Part shown: positions 16,204 to 25,100 of the stretch, piece by piece
How positions within the stretch are numbered: position 1 is the stretch's first letter
Layout of the letters: every line of letters starts with the position of its first letter
DNA from: Amycolatopsis umgeniensis
Lineage (GTDB): Bacteria; Actinomycetota; Actinomycetes; Mycobacteriales; Pseudonocardiaceae
DNA: 64,000 nt
NCBI RefSeq assembly: GCF_014205155.1
Contig: NZ_JACHMX010000001.1
Coordinates: 8,990,001-9,054,000, forward strand
Direction: 5' to 3'
Translations under genes and position numbers: made by a program
The notes under the pieces: model-generated
The model's database searches: none
Seen by the model: only the letters and a program-made list of their open reading frames with translations
Told to the model about the DNA's origin: nothing

Positions 16204-16590
16204 ATGAACATCGATCGCGTCCAGTTCCTCACCGTGCCGGTCTCGGATCAGGCCAAGGCACGGGACTTCTACGTCGGCAAGCTCGGCTTCGATCTGTTCG
16301 TCGACGTCAGCGGTCCACACGGTCAGTTCGTCATGGTCGGCCCCAAGAGGGCGGAAACCGGGCTCGTCCTGGTCGACCGAGCCGTCGGCGGGCTCGATCT
16401 CGACACCCGGGTGCACTTCCAGCTGAGCACCGCCGACGTCGATGCCGACATCGCCGAGCTCCGCGCCCAAGGTGTCGACGTCGAGGACGCGGAGGAAATG
16501 CCGTGGGGTCGCGTGACGTCCGTGAAGGATCCTGACGGCAATGTGATGGGGCTGCTCCAGCCGTCGGGCTACGGGAACTGGCCGCGCTAG
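16204..16590 (+). CDS. VOC family (glyoxalase/dioxygenase-fold) protein
   Basis: A 128-residue single VOC module pair: MNIDRVQFLTVPVSDQAKAR, FYVGKLGFDLFVDV, then FQLSTADVDADIAELRAQGV and SVKDPDGNVMGLLQPSGYG. Such proteins occur with ArsR and SRPBCC genes in actinobacteria and are often annotated as glyoxalases; catalytic metal ligands are not all obvious. ATG at 16204 is preferred over ATG at 16192 because the latter overlaps the -10 box and operator. Its TAG shares one base with the GTG of the ArsR gene. Confidence 0.8.
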   Translation: MNIDRVQFLTVPVSDQAKARDFYVGKLGFDLFVDVSGPHGQFVMVGPKRAETGLVLVDRAVGGLDLDTRVHFQLSTADVDADIAELRAQGVDVEDAEEMPWGRVTSVKDPDGNVMGLLQPSGYGNWPR

Positions 16591-16907
16591 TGCCGGTCAA
16601 CGACGACGTCTTCGCCGCGCTCGCCAACCCCGCCCGCCGCGAGGTGCTGGGCATCCTTCTCAGCGGCCCGCGGGCGGCGGGGGAGATCGCCGAGCGCTTC
16701 GACATGCGGCGACCCAGTCTGTCCGAACACCTTCGGGTGCTGCGGGAGGCGGGGCTCGTCCGAGAAGAGCGCCAGGGTCGCAATCGCGTCTACTCCTTGG
16801 AAGCCGCCCCGTTGCGGGAAGTCTCGGACTGGCTCTCGCCGTACGAGCGGTACTGGCGCGGCAAGCTGGACGGATTGCGTGACCTGCTGGACGAGGAGGA
16901 CTTCTGA
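16590..16907 (+). CDS. ArsR family transcriptional regulator
   Basis: A 105-residue winged-helix protein: VFAALANPARREVLGILL, then AAGEIAERFDMRRPSLSEHL as recognition helix region and LRVLREAGLVREERQGRNRV as wing, the usual ArsR plan. No cysteine pairs, so it belongs to the group paired with SRPBCC proteins rather than to metal sensors. GTG at 16590 overlaps the VOC stop by one base (TAGTG). Probably represses its own operon through the palindrome at 16172-16191. Confidence 0.9.
   Translation: MPVNDDVFAALANPARREVLGILLSGPRAAGEIAERFDMRRPSLSEHLRVLREAGLVREERQGRNRVYSLEAAPLREVSDWLSPYERYWRGKLDGLRDLLDEEDF
16894..16899 (+). promoter_or_regulatory. ribosome binding site for a CTG start
   Basis: A consensus AGGAGG lies 4 nt before CTG at 16904, inside the 3' end of the ArsR gene. 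It supports initiation at the non-standard codon together with the CTGA stop/start overlap. Confidence 0.6.
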
Positions 16908-17353
16908 ACGGCGAGGATCCGACGGCCATCCACGTCGACCAGTTCCTGGCGCATCCACCGCGCAAGGTGTGGCGCGCGCTGACCGAACCGGACCTGCTGG
17001 AACGCTGGCTTCGGATGCCGAACGACATCAAACCCGTGGTGGGCCACCGGTTCGAACTGCTAGCGGACCCCGTTCCCGCCGCCGGATTCGCCGGCGGCCC
17101 GGTCGCCTGCGAAGTGCTGGCCGTCGAGCCGGAGCGGTTGCTCAGCATCAGCTGGGGTCCGGAGTGGACGGTCACCTGGCGACTCGAGCCGGAAGGCCGG
17201 GGCACCCGGTTGTTCCTGAGCCACGAGGGCTTCGATCCCGACGACGAGTTCCAGCGGATGTCACGCCGGATCATGGGCGGTGGCTGGCGCACCGGGGTCC
17301 CGAAGGCGTTGGCGCGCGTACTGGCCGACATGGGGGACGCGATCGGACAGTGA
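16904..17353 (+). CDS. SRPBCC (AHSA1-like) domain protein, probable CTG start
   Basis: A 149-residue START-like protein: AIHVDQFLAHPPRKVWRALT, DLLERWLRMPNDIKPVVGHR, CEVLAVEPERLLSISWG, then GTRLFLSHEGFD and a C-terminal helix MGGGWRTGVPKALARVL, the standard AHSA1-type ligand-binding fold. Family proteins begin just before the IHVDQF-like strand. In this frame a TGA at 16880 is followed by no ATG, GTG or TTG until 16967, which is past that strand. A CTG at 16904 overlaps the ArsR stop as CTGA and follows AGGAGG (16894-16899) by 4 nt, so CTG is the probable start. Function unknown; partners VOC and ArsR. Confidence 0.75.
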   Translation: MNGEDPTAIHVDQFLAHPPRKVWRALTEPDLLERWLRMPNDIKPVVGHRFELLADPVPAAGFAGGPVACEVLAVEPERLLSISWGPEWTVTWRLEPEGRGTRLFLSHEGFDPDDEFQRMSRRIMGGGWRTGVPKALARVLADMGDAIGQ

Positions 17354-17668
17354 CTTTCGTCCGGCAGCGGTCAAGTTGTGAGGACGACCACGAAGCTCCT
17401 GTCGTGCGCGGAGTCAACGACTCTCGGTGACCGGCCCGAAGGCGGGTATCTCTCAACTCGGGCGCCGCTCATGGTTGGCCCGGTGGACGAGTAGTGGTCG
17501 GCGTCGGCCAGCATCTTGTGCCAGCTCGAACAAAGGTGATGCAGAGCGACCGCTCCGAATCGATGATCGCAGGTCCTGAATCGCTCAGCGGCCCTTATCC
17601 CCGCGCCGGGTTCTTGGGACCCTGGTCGTGGATTGCCGGGATGTGGCACACGCAGCGGAGGGGCGGCG
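17354..17668. other. gene-free stretch before the NLR-like gene
   Basis: About 315 bp between the SRPBCC gene and the NLR-like gene. Open frames exist on both strands but none has a ribosome binding site, codon bias or recognisable family. The composition is less GC-rich than the genes upstream, and this marks the start of the accessory island. No terminator or integration site was seen. Confidence 0.4.
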
Positions 17669-20359
17669 ATGGCAGCGAGGCGGGGTTCGCGACATCACTT
17701 GATCGTCATGGCCGACGTCGAAGGGTTCGGTGAGCGGCGTCGGACGGAACCACATCAGCGGGCGGTGCGCGATGGACTCTACGAAGTCATGAAGGCCGCG
17801 TTCACCGCGGCGAAGACGGTATGGCAGGACTGTTACCGGGAGGATCGCGGAGACGCCGTGTTCTTGCTCGTGCCGGGCGAAGTGGACAAGGCGGCGTTCA
17901 TCGAGGCGATCCTGCCGATGGTGGTGACACGGCTGCGGGTGCACAACGACACACACCCGGAGGCACAGCGGATCCGGTTGCGGATCGCTTTGCACGCCGG
18001 GGAAGTCGGTTACGACGAGCACGGGGTTACGTCGTCATCGCTGACGCTGGCGTTCCGGTTGTGTGACGCACCCCCGCTGAAGGCCGCACTCGCCTCCTCT
18101 CCTGGGCTGCTGGCGGTGATCGCGTCGGACTGGTTGTTCGACGACGTCGTCCGCCACACTCCCGGTGCGGCGCCCGCGAGTTGGCGCCCGGTACCGGTCG
18201 AGGTCAAGGAGATCGCCACGACTGGCTGGATCACCTTGCCAGACCACCCCTACCCGGCGGGCGGCCTGGATCCGGCTCCACCGGACACCCGGACAGAGCA
18301 CGCCGGGCGCCCCCGATCGGGAAGGGTGGTGCCCCGGCAGCTTCCGGGTTCTGTGCGGGATTTCACTGGGCGGGCCGACCACCTGGCCGCGCTCGACGCG
18401 CTGATCCCGCCTGACCCTGGCCAGCATGATGGGCGACCTCAGTCGGTGGTGATCACGGCGGTCGACGGTGCCGGCGGGATGGGCAAGACCACCCTCGCTT
18501 TGCATTGGGCCCATCGGATACAACACCGGTTCCCCGACGGCACTTTGCACATCAACCTGCGCGGATATGGGCCAGGCGTTCCCGTGACCGCGGGTGAGGC
18601 CCTCAGCGGTCTTCTGCGGGCCTTGGGTGTCGCGGCCCGCGCGATCCCCGCGGATGTCGACGCCCAGGCAGCACTGCTGAGGTCTCTGCTCTCGGGGAAA
18701 CGCGCGCTGCTCCTGTTGGACAACGCTCACAGCGCCGAGCAGATCCGGCCCCTCCTGCCCGGGACCGCCGGGTGCATGGCGGTGGTCACGAGTCGTGACA
18801 GCCTGACCGGCCTCGTCGTCACCGACGCCGCTCACCGCCTCACCCTGGACCTGCTCAGCGAAGCCGAAGCGCTCGACTTGGTGTCCGGCATCCTGGGCGC
18901 CGATCGGGCGGCTGCCGAACCGGACGCCGTCGGTGAGTTGGTCCAGTTCTGCGGGCGGTTACCACTGGCGCTGCGGGTAGCGGCGAGTCGCGCCGCCGCT
19001 CACCCGCATCTGACGGTCGCCGACGTCGTCACCGAACTGGCAGATGACCGCACCCGGCTCGATGTCCTCAGCGAGTTCGGCGATGAGCGCGCCGCCGTCC
19101 GCGCGGTGTTCGACTGGTCCTACGGGCGGCTTCCGTCCGCGCAGGCACGGCTGTTCCGCCGTCTCGGCCTGCACCCAGGCCCAGACTTGTCCCTCGCGGC
19201 GGCGGCCGCGCTCGCCGAACTACCGCCCGCTGAGACCCGCCCTCTGCTGGCCGCATTGGCCAATGCCCACTTGATCGAGCCGGCCGCCGGTGGCCGGTAC
19301 CGATTCCACGATCTGCTGCGCGCCTACGCCGCCGACCAAGCTCGTGGTCACGACACCGACGAAGATCGATACCGGGCACTGGAATCCATGCTGACCTTCT
19401 ATGTCCACACTGTCGGCACCGCCGACCGCTTCTTCTATCGCTTGTTCCCTCAGATGCTGATGGCCGTGGCCGAACCTGCCCATCCGCACCCCATTGGCGA
19501 TATCGACGAGGCCTGGGTATGGGTCACCGCAGAACGCGCCAACATCCTGGCCGTGCTTCAGTACGTTGACAAACACCAGCTAGACCACTACATCATTCCC
19601 CTTGCCCGCGCTTGCCGGTTTCTCGGCTCCACAGGCAACCCGTCCGAGCAGATTTACGCCTACGGGGCCGGGATCGCCGCGTTGAGCCGCGCCGGAAACC
19701 ACACACAGGAATCGATTCTTCTTCTCGGCCGCGGTGAGTTGTCCTGTGTTTTGGGACAGTGGACGGAGGCGCGAGAAGATCTCGACCGTGCGACAACGCT
19801 GGCTCAAGAAATGGAAAATATCGAAATACAGGCGTACTGCCTCAATGCGCAAGGTCTGCTGTTGATTCAACAAGGGCGGTTCGAGCAGGCCGCGCAGTGG
19901 CTGAATCGAGCCTTACCGCTGAGCCGGGGTCTCGACGCCGGACGCCTGGAAGCGGTACTGGAAGGCAATCTCTGTATCGCACATCTCGGACTCGGCAACA
20001 GTCAGCTCGCCCTTGAACACGCCGAACACGGTTTGCGCCTGCGCCGCCAAGCACGAGACCCTGGCGAAGCCTTGGCGCTGTTGCATCTGGCACGTGCCCG
20101 GCGCCAGCTGGGCGATCCCGAGGCTGCGATCAAGCTATGTCGCGAGTCGATGGCCCTCGGCTACAAGGGACGGCTCGACCGCCACGACGCCGTCGCCGAG
20201 CCGCTCGACGTCCTGGCAACCTGTCTGCATCAGATCGGCCGCACCAGCGAAGCAATCACCTACTGGCAGAAAGCCGCCATCATCTACGATGAGTCCGGCT
20301 ATCTTTCCAAAGCCGCCGAAGTCCGCCAACGCCTCACCGACGCTCAAACCCCGCCCTGA
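17669..20359 (+). CDS. NLR-like NB-ARC/TPR ATPase with cyclase-like N-terminus
   Basis: An 896-residue STAND ATPase. Residues about 10-190 match the class III nucleotidyl-cyclase fold (LIVMADVEGFGERR, DRGDAVFLLVP, RIALHAGEVGYD, LTLAFRLCDAP), but the asparagine/arginine site is only partly kept, so it may sense or bind rather than catalyse. Then NB-ARC: P-loop GAGGMGKTTLAL (about 268), Walker B ALLLLDNA (about 346), CGRLPLALRVAASR (GLPL) and the MHD-like FHDLLRAYA (about 546). Residues about 640-890 are TPR repeats. ATG at 17669 follows GGAGGGG; an in-frame TTG at 17633 lacks a binding site. Likely a ligand-triggered switch in regulation or defence; neighbours are other conflict-type genes. 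Confidence 0.85.
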   Translation: MAARRGSRHHLIVMADVEGFGERRRTEPHQRAVRDGLYEVMKAAFTAAKTVWQDCYREDRGDAVFLLVPGEVDKAAFIEAILPMVVTRLRVHNDTHPEAQRIRLRIALHAGEVGYDEHGVTSSSLTLAFRLCDAPPLKAALASSPGLLAVIASDWLFDDVVRHTPGAAPASWRPVPVEVKEIATTGWITLPDHPYPAGGLDPAPPDTRTEHAGRPRSGRVVPRQLPGSVRDFTGRADHLAALDALIPPDPGQHDGRPQSVVITAVDGAGGMGKTTLALHWAHRIQHRFPDGTLHINLRGYGPGVPVTAGEALSGLLRALGVAARAIPADVDAQAALLRSLLSGKRALLLLDNAHSAEQIRPLLPGTAGCMAVVTSRDSLTGLVVTDAAHRLTLDLLSEAEALDLVSGILGADRAAAEPDAVGELVQFCGRLPLALRVAASRAAAHPHLTVADVVTELADDRTRLDVLSEFGDERAAVRAVFDWSYGRLPSAQARLFRRLGLHPGPDLSLAAAAALAELPPAETRPLLAALANAHLIEPAAGGRYRFHDLLRAYAADQARGHDTDEDRYRALESMLTFYVHTVGTADRFFYRLFPQMLMAVAEPAHPHPIGDIDEAWVWVTAERANILAVLQYVDKHQLDHYIIPLARACRFLGSTGNPSEQIYAYGAGIAALSRAGNHTQESILLLGRGELSCVLGQWTEAREDLDRATTLAQEMENIEIQAYCLNAQGLLLIQQGRFEQAAQWLNRALPLSRGLDAGRLEAVLEGNLCIAHLGLGNSQLALEHAEHGLRLRRQARDPGEALALLHLARARRQLGDPEAAIKLCRESMALGYKGRLDRHDAVAEPLDVLATCLHQIGRTSEAITYWQKAAIIYDESGYLSKAAEVRQRLTDAQTPP

Positions 20360-20430
20360 TTCCCCAGGACACGTCACGCCCTCTTGGGGTGATCCGCCAC
20401 TGTGTCAGGTGCTGCAGCGGTAAGGCTCGT

Positions 20431-21690
20431 TCAGATCCGGCCACTGGTACCACTGGTCCAAGTCGGGCCATCCGCTGAGTTGCGGCCAACGAGATTGCCA
20501 TCTGTCTGCAGCCAGAGGATGACTGTGCTGTTCGTGCCCGTCCACCACAGTGGCGTGTTGCTCGCCGAATAGACGACGACGTTTCCGTCGTTCTGGACGA
20601 CGAGGTAGGCGCCGCCGATGTGCCCGCCGGTGTTCGTCGTCCACAGAACATGGTACCCGGGTCCGTACAGAACGATGTTGCCATCGTTTTGAGCTACCAG
20701 GAAGTACCGGTTGTCTGCCGACTTGATGTATTGGCGAGGGTGAATTTGTTGGCCAGCGGACAGATGGTCTGAACCAAGGAATGTCAGCGAGTCTTGGCCG
20801 CCGGTGCCAGCTTGCCACGCTGCGGATCCGGCTGCGGAGTAGCCGACGAGATTCCCGTCGCTCTGCACGACTAACGTGGTTACATCTGTTGTTCCGGTCC
20901 ACCAAAGTGCTGTGCTGGTGGCTGAATAGATGACGATGTTACCGTCGGTCTGGACAATCGCGCGCGCACCCGGATGACCGCTGGTACCGCTGCTCCACAA
21001 AGCCGCGGCGTTTCCCCGGTAAAGAACGAGGTTGCCATCGGACTGCATGATGAGCACTGTCTGCCCGTTCTCGGAGGCAATGTACTCGTTGGGATGCAGA
21101 TATTCTCCTGCTGACAGAGTCGCTTTACCCTTGAACATGGCGGTACCCACGCCGGGGTAGGGGGCGGAGCCGCTCGGCAAGGTTCCGAACCTCCAGGCTC
21201 GCGCCACCCAACCTGTTGCTGGTGCGGGAATTGCGTTATCGGCGCGCGTGACGAGTCCTGTACCTGGCGGCGAGTTCGATTGAACGACGTCGAATCGTCC
21301 GTTGCCGTGATTGGCTATCACAACCATGGTGTGGGCGTGTGACCAGTCCTGGTCGTTGCCGTTCGCGTTGGTGTACTGGATGACGTCACCTTTGACGGCA
21401 GACTGCAGCGACACTTCCTGTGCACCGGAGTTCGCATAGCCGCTGACAACGCCACCGCCTCCGAAGGAGCCTCCGGCCGCGGCGACCCAGCGTTGCACGC
21501 TTTTGATGCACTCGCCTGGTTGGTTCCATCCGGTAGGGCGGGATGTCCCCAGTTCCGCGAGGCCGGCGTCCGCCACGCCGGCGTTGTTGAACGGCTGCAC
21601 CGCATGCGCGGGGTTCGCCACGGTGACGCTGACTGATACCAGCAACAGGATGGTGAGAATCAACCTGAATGTTGGTCTTGTCGTACTCAC
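20431..21690 (-). CDS. secreted CHAP-like/bulb-lectin domain protein
   Basis: A 419-residue exported protein. A signal peptide (RLILTILLLVSVSVTVANPAHA, cut near residue 30) is followed by a CHAP-like amidase domain with Cys in QPGECIKSVQRWV and His in DWSHAHTMVVIANHG (about residues 55-170). Two B-lectin domains follow (about 185-300 and 310-419) with repeated mannose-binding pockets of form QxDxNxVxY (QSDGNLVLY, QTDGNIVIY, QNDGNIVLY, QNDGNVVVY). Probably binds mannose-rich glycans on other cells and may cut peptidoglycan, as in lectin-like bacteriocins. GTG at 21690 lies 8 nt from AGGAGG; TTG at 21693 is an alternative. Noticeably lower GC than neighbours, suggesting transfer. Confidence 0.82.
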   Translation of the reverse strand: MSTTRPTFRLILTILLLVSVSVTVANPAHAVQPFNNAGVADAGLAELGTSRPTGWNQPGECIKSVQRWVAAAGGSFGGGGVVSGYANSGAQEVSLQSAVKGDVIQYTNANGNDQDWSHAHTMVVIANHGNGRFDVVQSNSPPGTGLVTRADNAIPAPATGWVARAWRFGTLPSGSAPYPGVGTAMFKGKATLSAGEYLHPNEYIASENGQTVLIMQSDGNLVLYRGNAAALWSSGTSGHPGARAIVQTDGNIVIYSATSTALWWTGTTDVTTLVVQSDGNLVGYSAAGSAAWQAGTGGQDSLTFLGSDHLSAGQQIHPRQYIKSADNRYFLVAQNDGNIVLYGPGYHVLWTTNTGGHIGGAYLVVQNDGNVVVYSASNTPLWWTGTNSTVILWLQTDGNLVGRNSADGPTWTSGTSGRI

Positions 21691-22123
21691 CAACGTCGCC
21701 TCCTGGGACTGTCACGCTGAACTCGCGCCTTGCTCTGTCGGGTAGCAGTCGCGCACGCATTGCTCGTCGTTACCGGGCCATGCGGCGACATCAGAAGTGC
21801 GTTGCAGGGCCACGGCCCCCGATCTCCGTCGTCGACAACCAGGGGTGGGGAGCCATGTATTCGTCGGTTCCCTGGGAGAAGACCGTGGAAGAGCGGCATG
21901 TGCGCTGGCTTTACCTGTGTCGAATACGAGAGGGAAGTGCCGTGGTATCGCAGCCGGATCAATCCGGCGCGGCGTCACCGGCTCAAGGTAACTCCCGCTC
22001 AACCACGAAGCCGGGCACGCGCACCGACCGGCATGAGCCGGGTGCCGTTTCCGGTGAGGTTTGGTCAGGGCTGCTTGGGCGCGGTGGCGATCGGGCAGGG
22101 TCTGGTCGCGTCAGACTGGCGCG
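21691..22123. other. divergent intergenic region before the CHAT gene
   Basis: About 430 bp between the lectin gene (minus) and the CHAT gene (plus). It must hold both promoters. A CAGACT hexamer at 22112-22117, 6 nt before the CHAT ATG, could be the -10 of a leaderless transcript. No convincing gene, repeat or integration site was seen. Confidence 0.35.
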
Positions 22124-25100
22124 ATGGTGACTTGCGTGTGCGGGGCGCCCGTGCCGATACTCGACGGGCGGGGTGAGTGGCGCATCATCGAAGATCTCGA
22201 CGTGCAGGGCGTCGTCAACTTGTTGACCGGCGAGCTCGACTATGCATCGTGTGAGGCGGGCTGCCGCTTGAATGCTCGAGTCGGCTTGGTGTTCTTGGAT
22301 GGGGACACGGGCCGCGTTTACGTTGCCCACGGTGATTCCGGCGACCCCACTGCCGGTCTACCAGCCGATGCGGCAGCCAACGTCAAGGTCGTCGCGGATG
22401 CCGAGGAGCTGCGGCGGGTGGTCGGCGAGCTGATCGACCGGCGACTGAGAGTTTTTCTCCCGGTGCTGACCGGTGGTCCCGAGGGGTTCGGTGACACAGG
22501 CTTCTTAGAAGAGAACTGGCGCTTGTTCACCGCGCCGGTGATGGCCGCGGTGGGGGTGGCACTGACCGGTCGGGTGCCGTCGATGAGGTTCGTCGTACAG
22601 GGTCCCGGCCGGGGACACTTCGAAGACTTCGTCGCGTCGCGGCAGTCCGGTATCTGGGCCGCGATGCTCATTGACTGGACGAACGGCGCGGGGGTCGGGT
22701 CGTTCGAGGAGGATCTGGCCGAGTATGTGGATCGCACGGCCTGTGTGGGGGATCCGCTCCGGTTCGCCGCAGGTCTGGAAGAACTTCCGGGTCCGGCAAG
22801 CGCGGTGCTCGGAAGTATGGACGTGTACCGCCGGGAGGCGTTGCGCGCCAGCCTCTATGCACGGGTTGGCCGGCCGGATCCGCTGGCGGACCGATGGGCG
22901 TGTATCTGGTTGGCGCGGGAGTTGACTATGCGACTCGCTGGTGGCTGCGGTGTGTCCGACGTGCCCGCGCTGGCGGTTTCGGCGGAGAGGCTCCGCGCCA
23001 CGGTGCCCCCCGACAGCGCACGCTTCGCCGGTGCGTTTCTGCTCGGCGACGCGCTGATGGCCGACAGGGATGGCGTGACCCCGGCCCTCGACATCGAATC
23101 GTTCGTTAAGTGTCTGAAAGATGCGTTCCATGACGCTGGTTTCGACGAGCAGTTCGCGTCGATCTTCAGCGGTATGAGGGTTCCCGACCTTCGGGTCGAG
23201 CAGGCCGCGGACCGGGCCATCGAGGTGATGCGGGCCGATCGTCCGGACACGGCCGACTCTCTTGCCATTGCGAAGTCGATGGCAGCATCGCTGATCGAAG
23301 CGGGTCGTGCCGACGATCTCAAAAGAGTTGTGGAGGCAATGCGTGCCGCCGTGCCGGACACGGAGGTGGCGGGTGTGTCGCTGTGGTACTACCGCCAGCT
23401 GTTCGACATGCGCATGCCGACGCGCCTGCTTGAAGAGGCCGGCGAAACGCCGGGGCCGCAAGAAGAAAGTCTTACGCTCCTCCGCCAGGTTCAGATGCTC
23501 CAGCTGCGCACAATGGCCCTGCGGGCACTCGGGCGGAAGGTCGAGGCACTGGAGTTGCTGGATTCGGCGCCGCGGGAGGTGCTGGACGAGCCCGGAGGCA
23601 AGCAGACGCTGGGGATCGTACGTGCGCGGCTGGAGCGTGAGCTCGGTTCGCCCGTGGCGGCGCTGGCGCGGCTGGAGGCACTGCTCGCGGAGGTTGGCAA
23701 CCCTCAACCGCCTCTGCATGAGTCGCTGATGGCGACGTTGCTGCGGTTCGGCAGGTACAGGGAGGCCGCCGGCCATGGACGCGCGGCTCACACAGGTGCG
23801 TTACGGGACAGGATGACATGGCCGGTCGGGAGGTACGCGGCGCAGACGATGTGGTGCCAGGCACTGAACGGTCGTGATCCCGACGATGACCTGATCGGCG
23901 ACGCGCTCGGCGATGGCCAGTTGGCGGATTCCGAACGGGACATGTTCGCGGCGACCGCGCTCCTCACACCAGGCATAGCCGAGTCCGACCCTGCCCTCCG
24001 TGAGTTTCTCGACCGCGTCCGAGCCGACTTGGAGCATGTGCTCGACCAGGCACTGGCTGAGCGAGACGTTTCCACGGCGAGCCGCGCGCTGCACGTGGCA
24101 GCGTTGTACGACCAGGTGTACCGGCCGGACGAAGCCCTGGACTCCTGGCAACGCCTGGCGTCCGTGATGGCGGAAATGTGCGATCACACGACTACGGAAG
24201 GCCATCTCTTCGCCGCGGCGCACCTCATCGCAGCCGACCAACTGCTCGCGGCAAGACATCTGCTGAAACAAGAACTGGGCAACCCTGCGCTGCTGCTCGG
24301 CCACGACAGCAACATGCGCACCGCCGCGCTGGCTGGCACGCACACTGCCCGGGAGGTCGATCTGGTCACCAGTGCGATGTTCGCCGAACCTGCTGCCACT
24401 CCGGCGGACCTGCGGCTTGCCGGTGAACTTCGCCGGGGGATCGCCGGCCGGAATGCTCGACGCTCGGATGGGGAACCGGCGTGGTGCCGGCACGGACTCG
24501 ACGACGATGTGGTGGCCGAGATCGCGCCGAGCCAAGGCCGGGTCGGGGTGCTTGAATGGGTGACCGACGGTATCAGTACACGTGCGCTGTTCACCGTGGT
24601 CGACGCCGCCGGGGCCGTCGCTAGCGCGGTCGTTCCGCTGCCGGACGTCGACCTCGCTCGACTGGCGTCGCGGATACGGTCGCGGTTGTCGACGTGGAGG
24701 CCAGGGCGGGAAGGCGACCCGTTCGGCGTCGCCGAGTGGCAGACCTGCAGGGCGTGGCTGGAGCGGCTGCTCGACGGTCGACTCACCCACGATGACCATC
24801 TGGTGGTCGTCCCGTTCTCCGGCTGGCGGCAACTGCCCTGGCATACCGCCGCGTTCGACCGCGTGACCTGCTCCTACGAGCCGGGATGGGTGGCATTGTT
24901 GTCCACTGTGGCCGGTGAGCGGTTGCAGGAACGTTTCAGCGAGGGTGTGGTCGCGGTGCCGCGTGTCGGCGACTCAGCAGAGATCACCGACGCGATGGCC
25001 CGGTACGTGGCCGGTTGCGGTGACGGCGTGCGCGCGCTGGAAGGCGTCGCGGCAGATCGTGATGCGGTGACAGGCCTGATGACCGAGGTCGATCTCGCGA

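Noticed and set aside
17669..20359. SARP-type antibiotic regulator (AfsR)
   Set aside because: The N-terminus has cyclase-like motifs rather than an OmpR-type winged helix plus BTAD.
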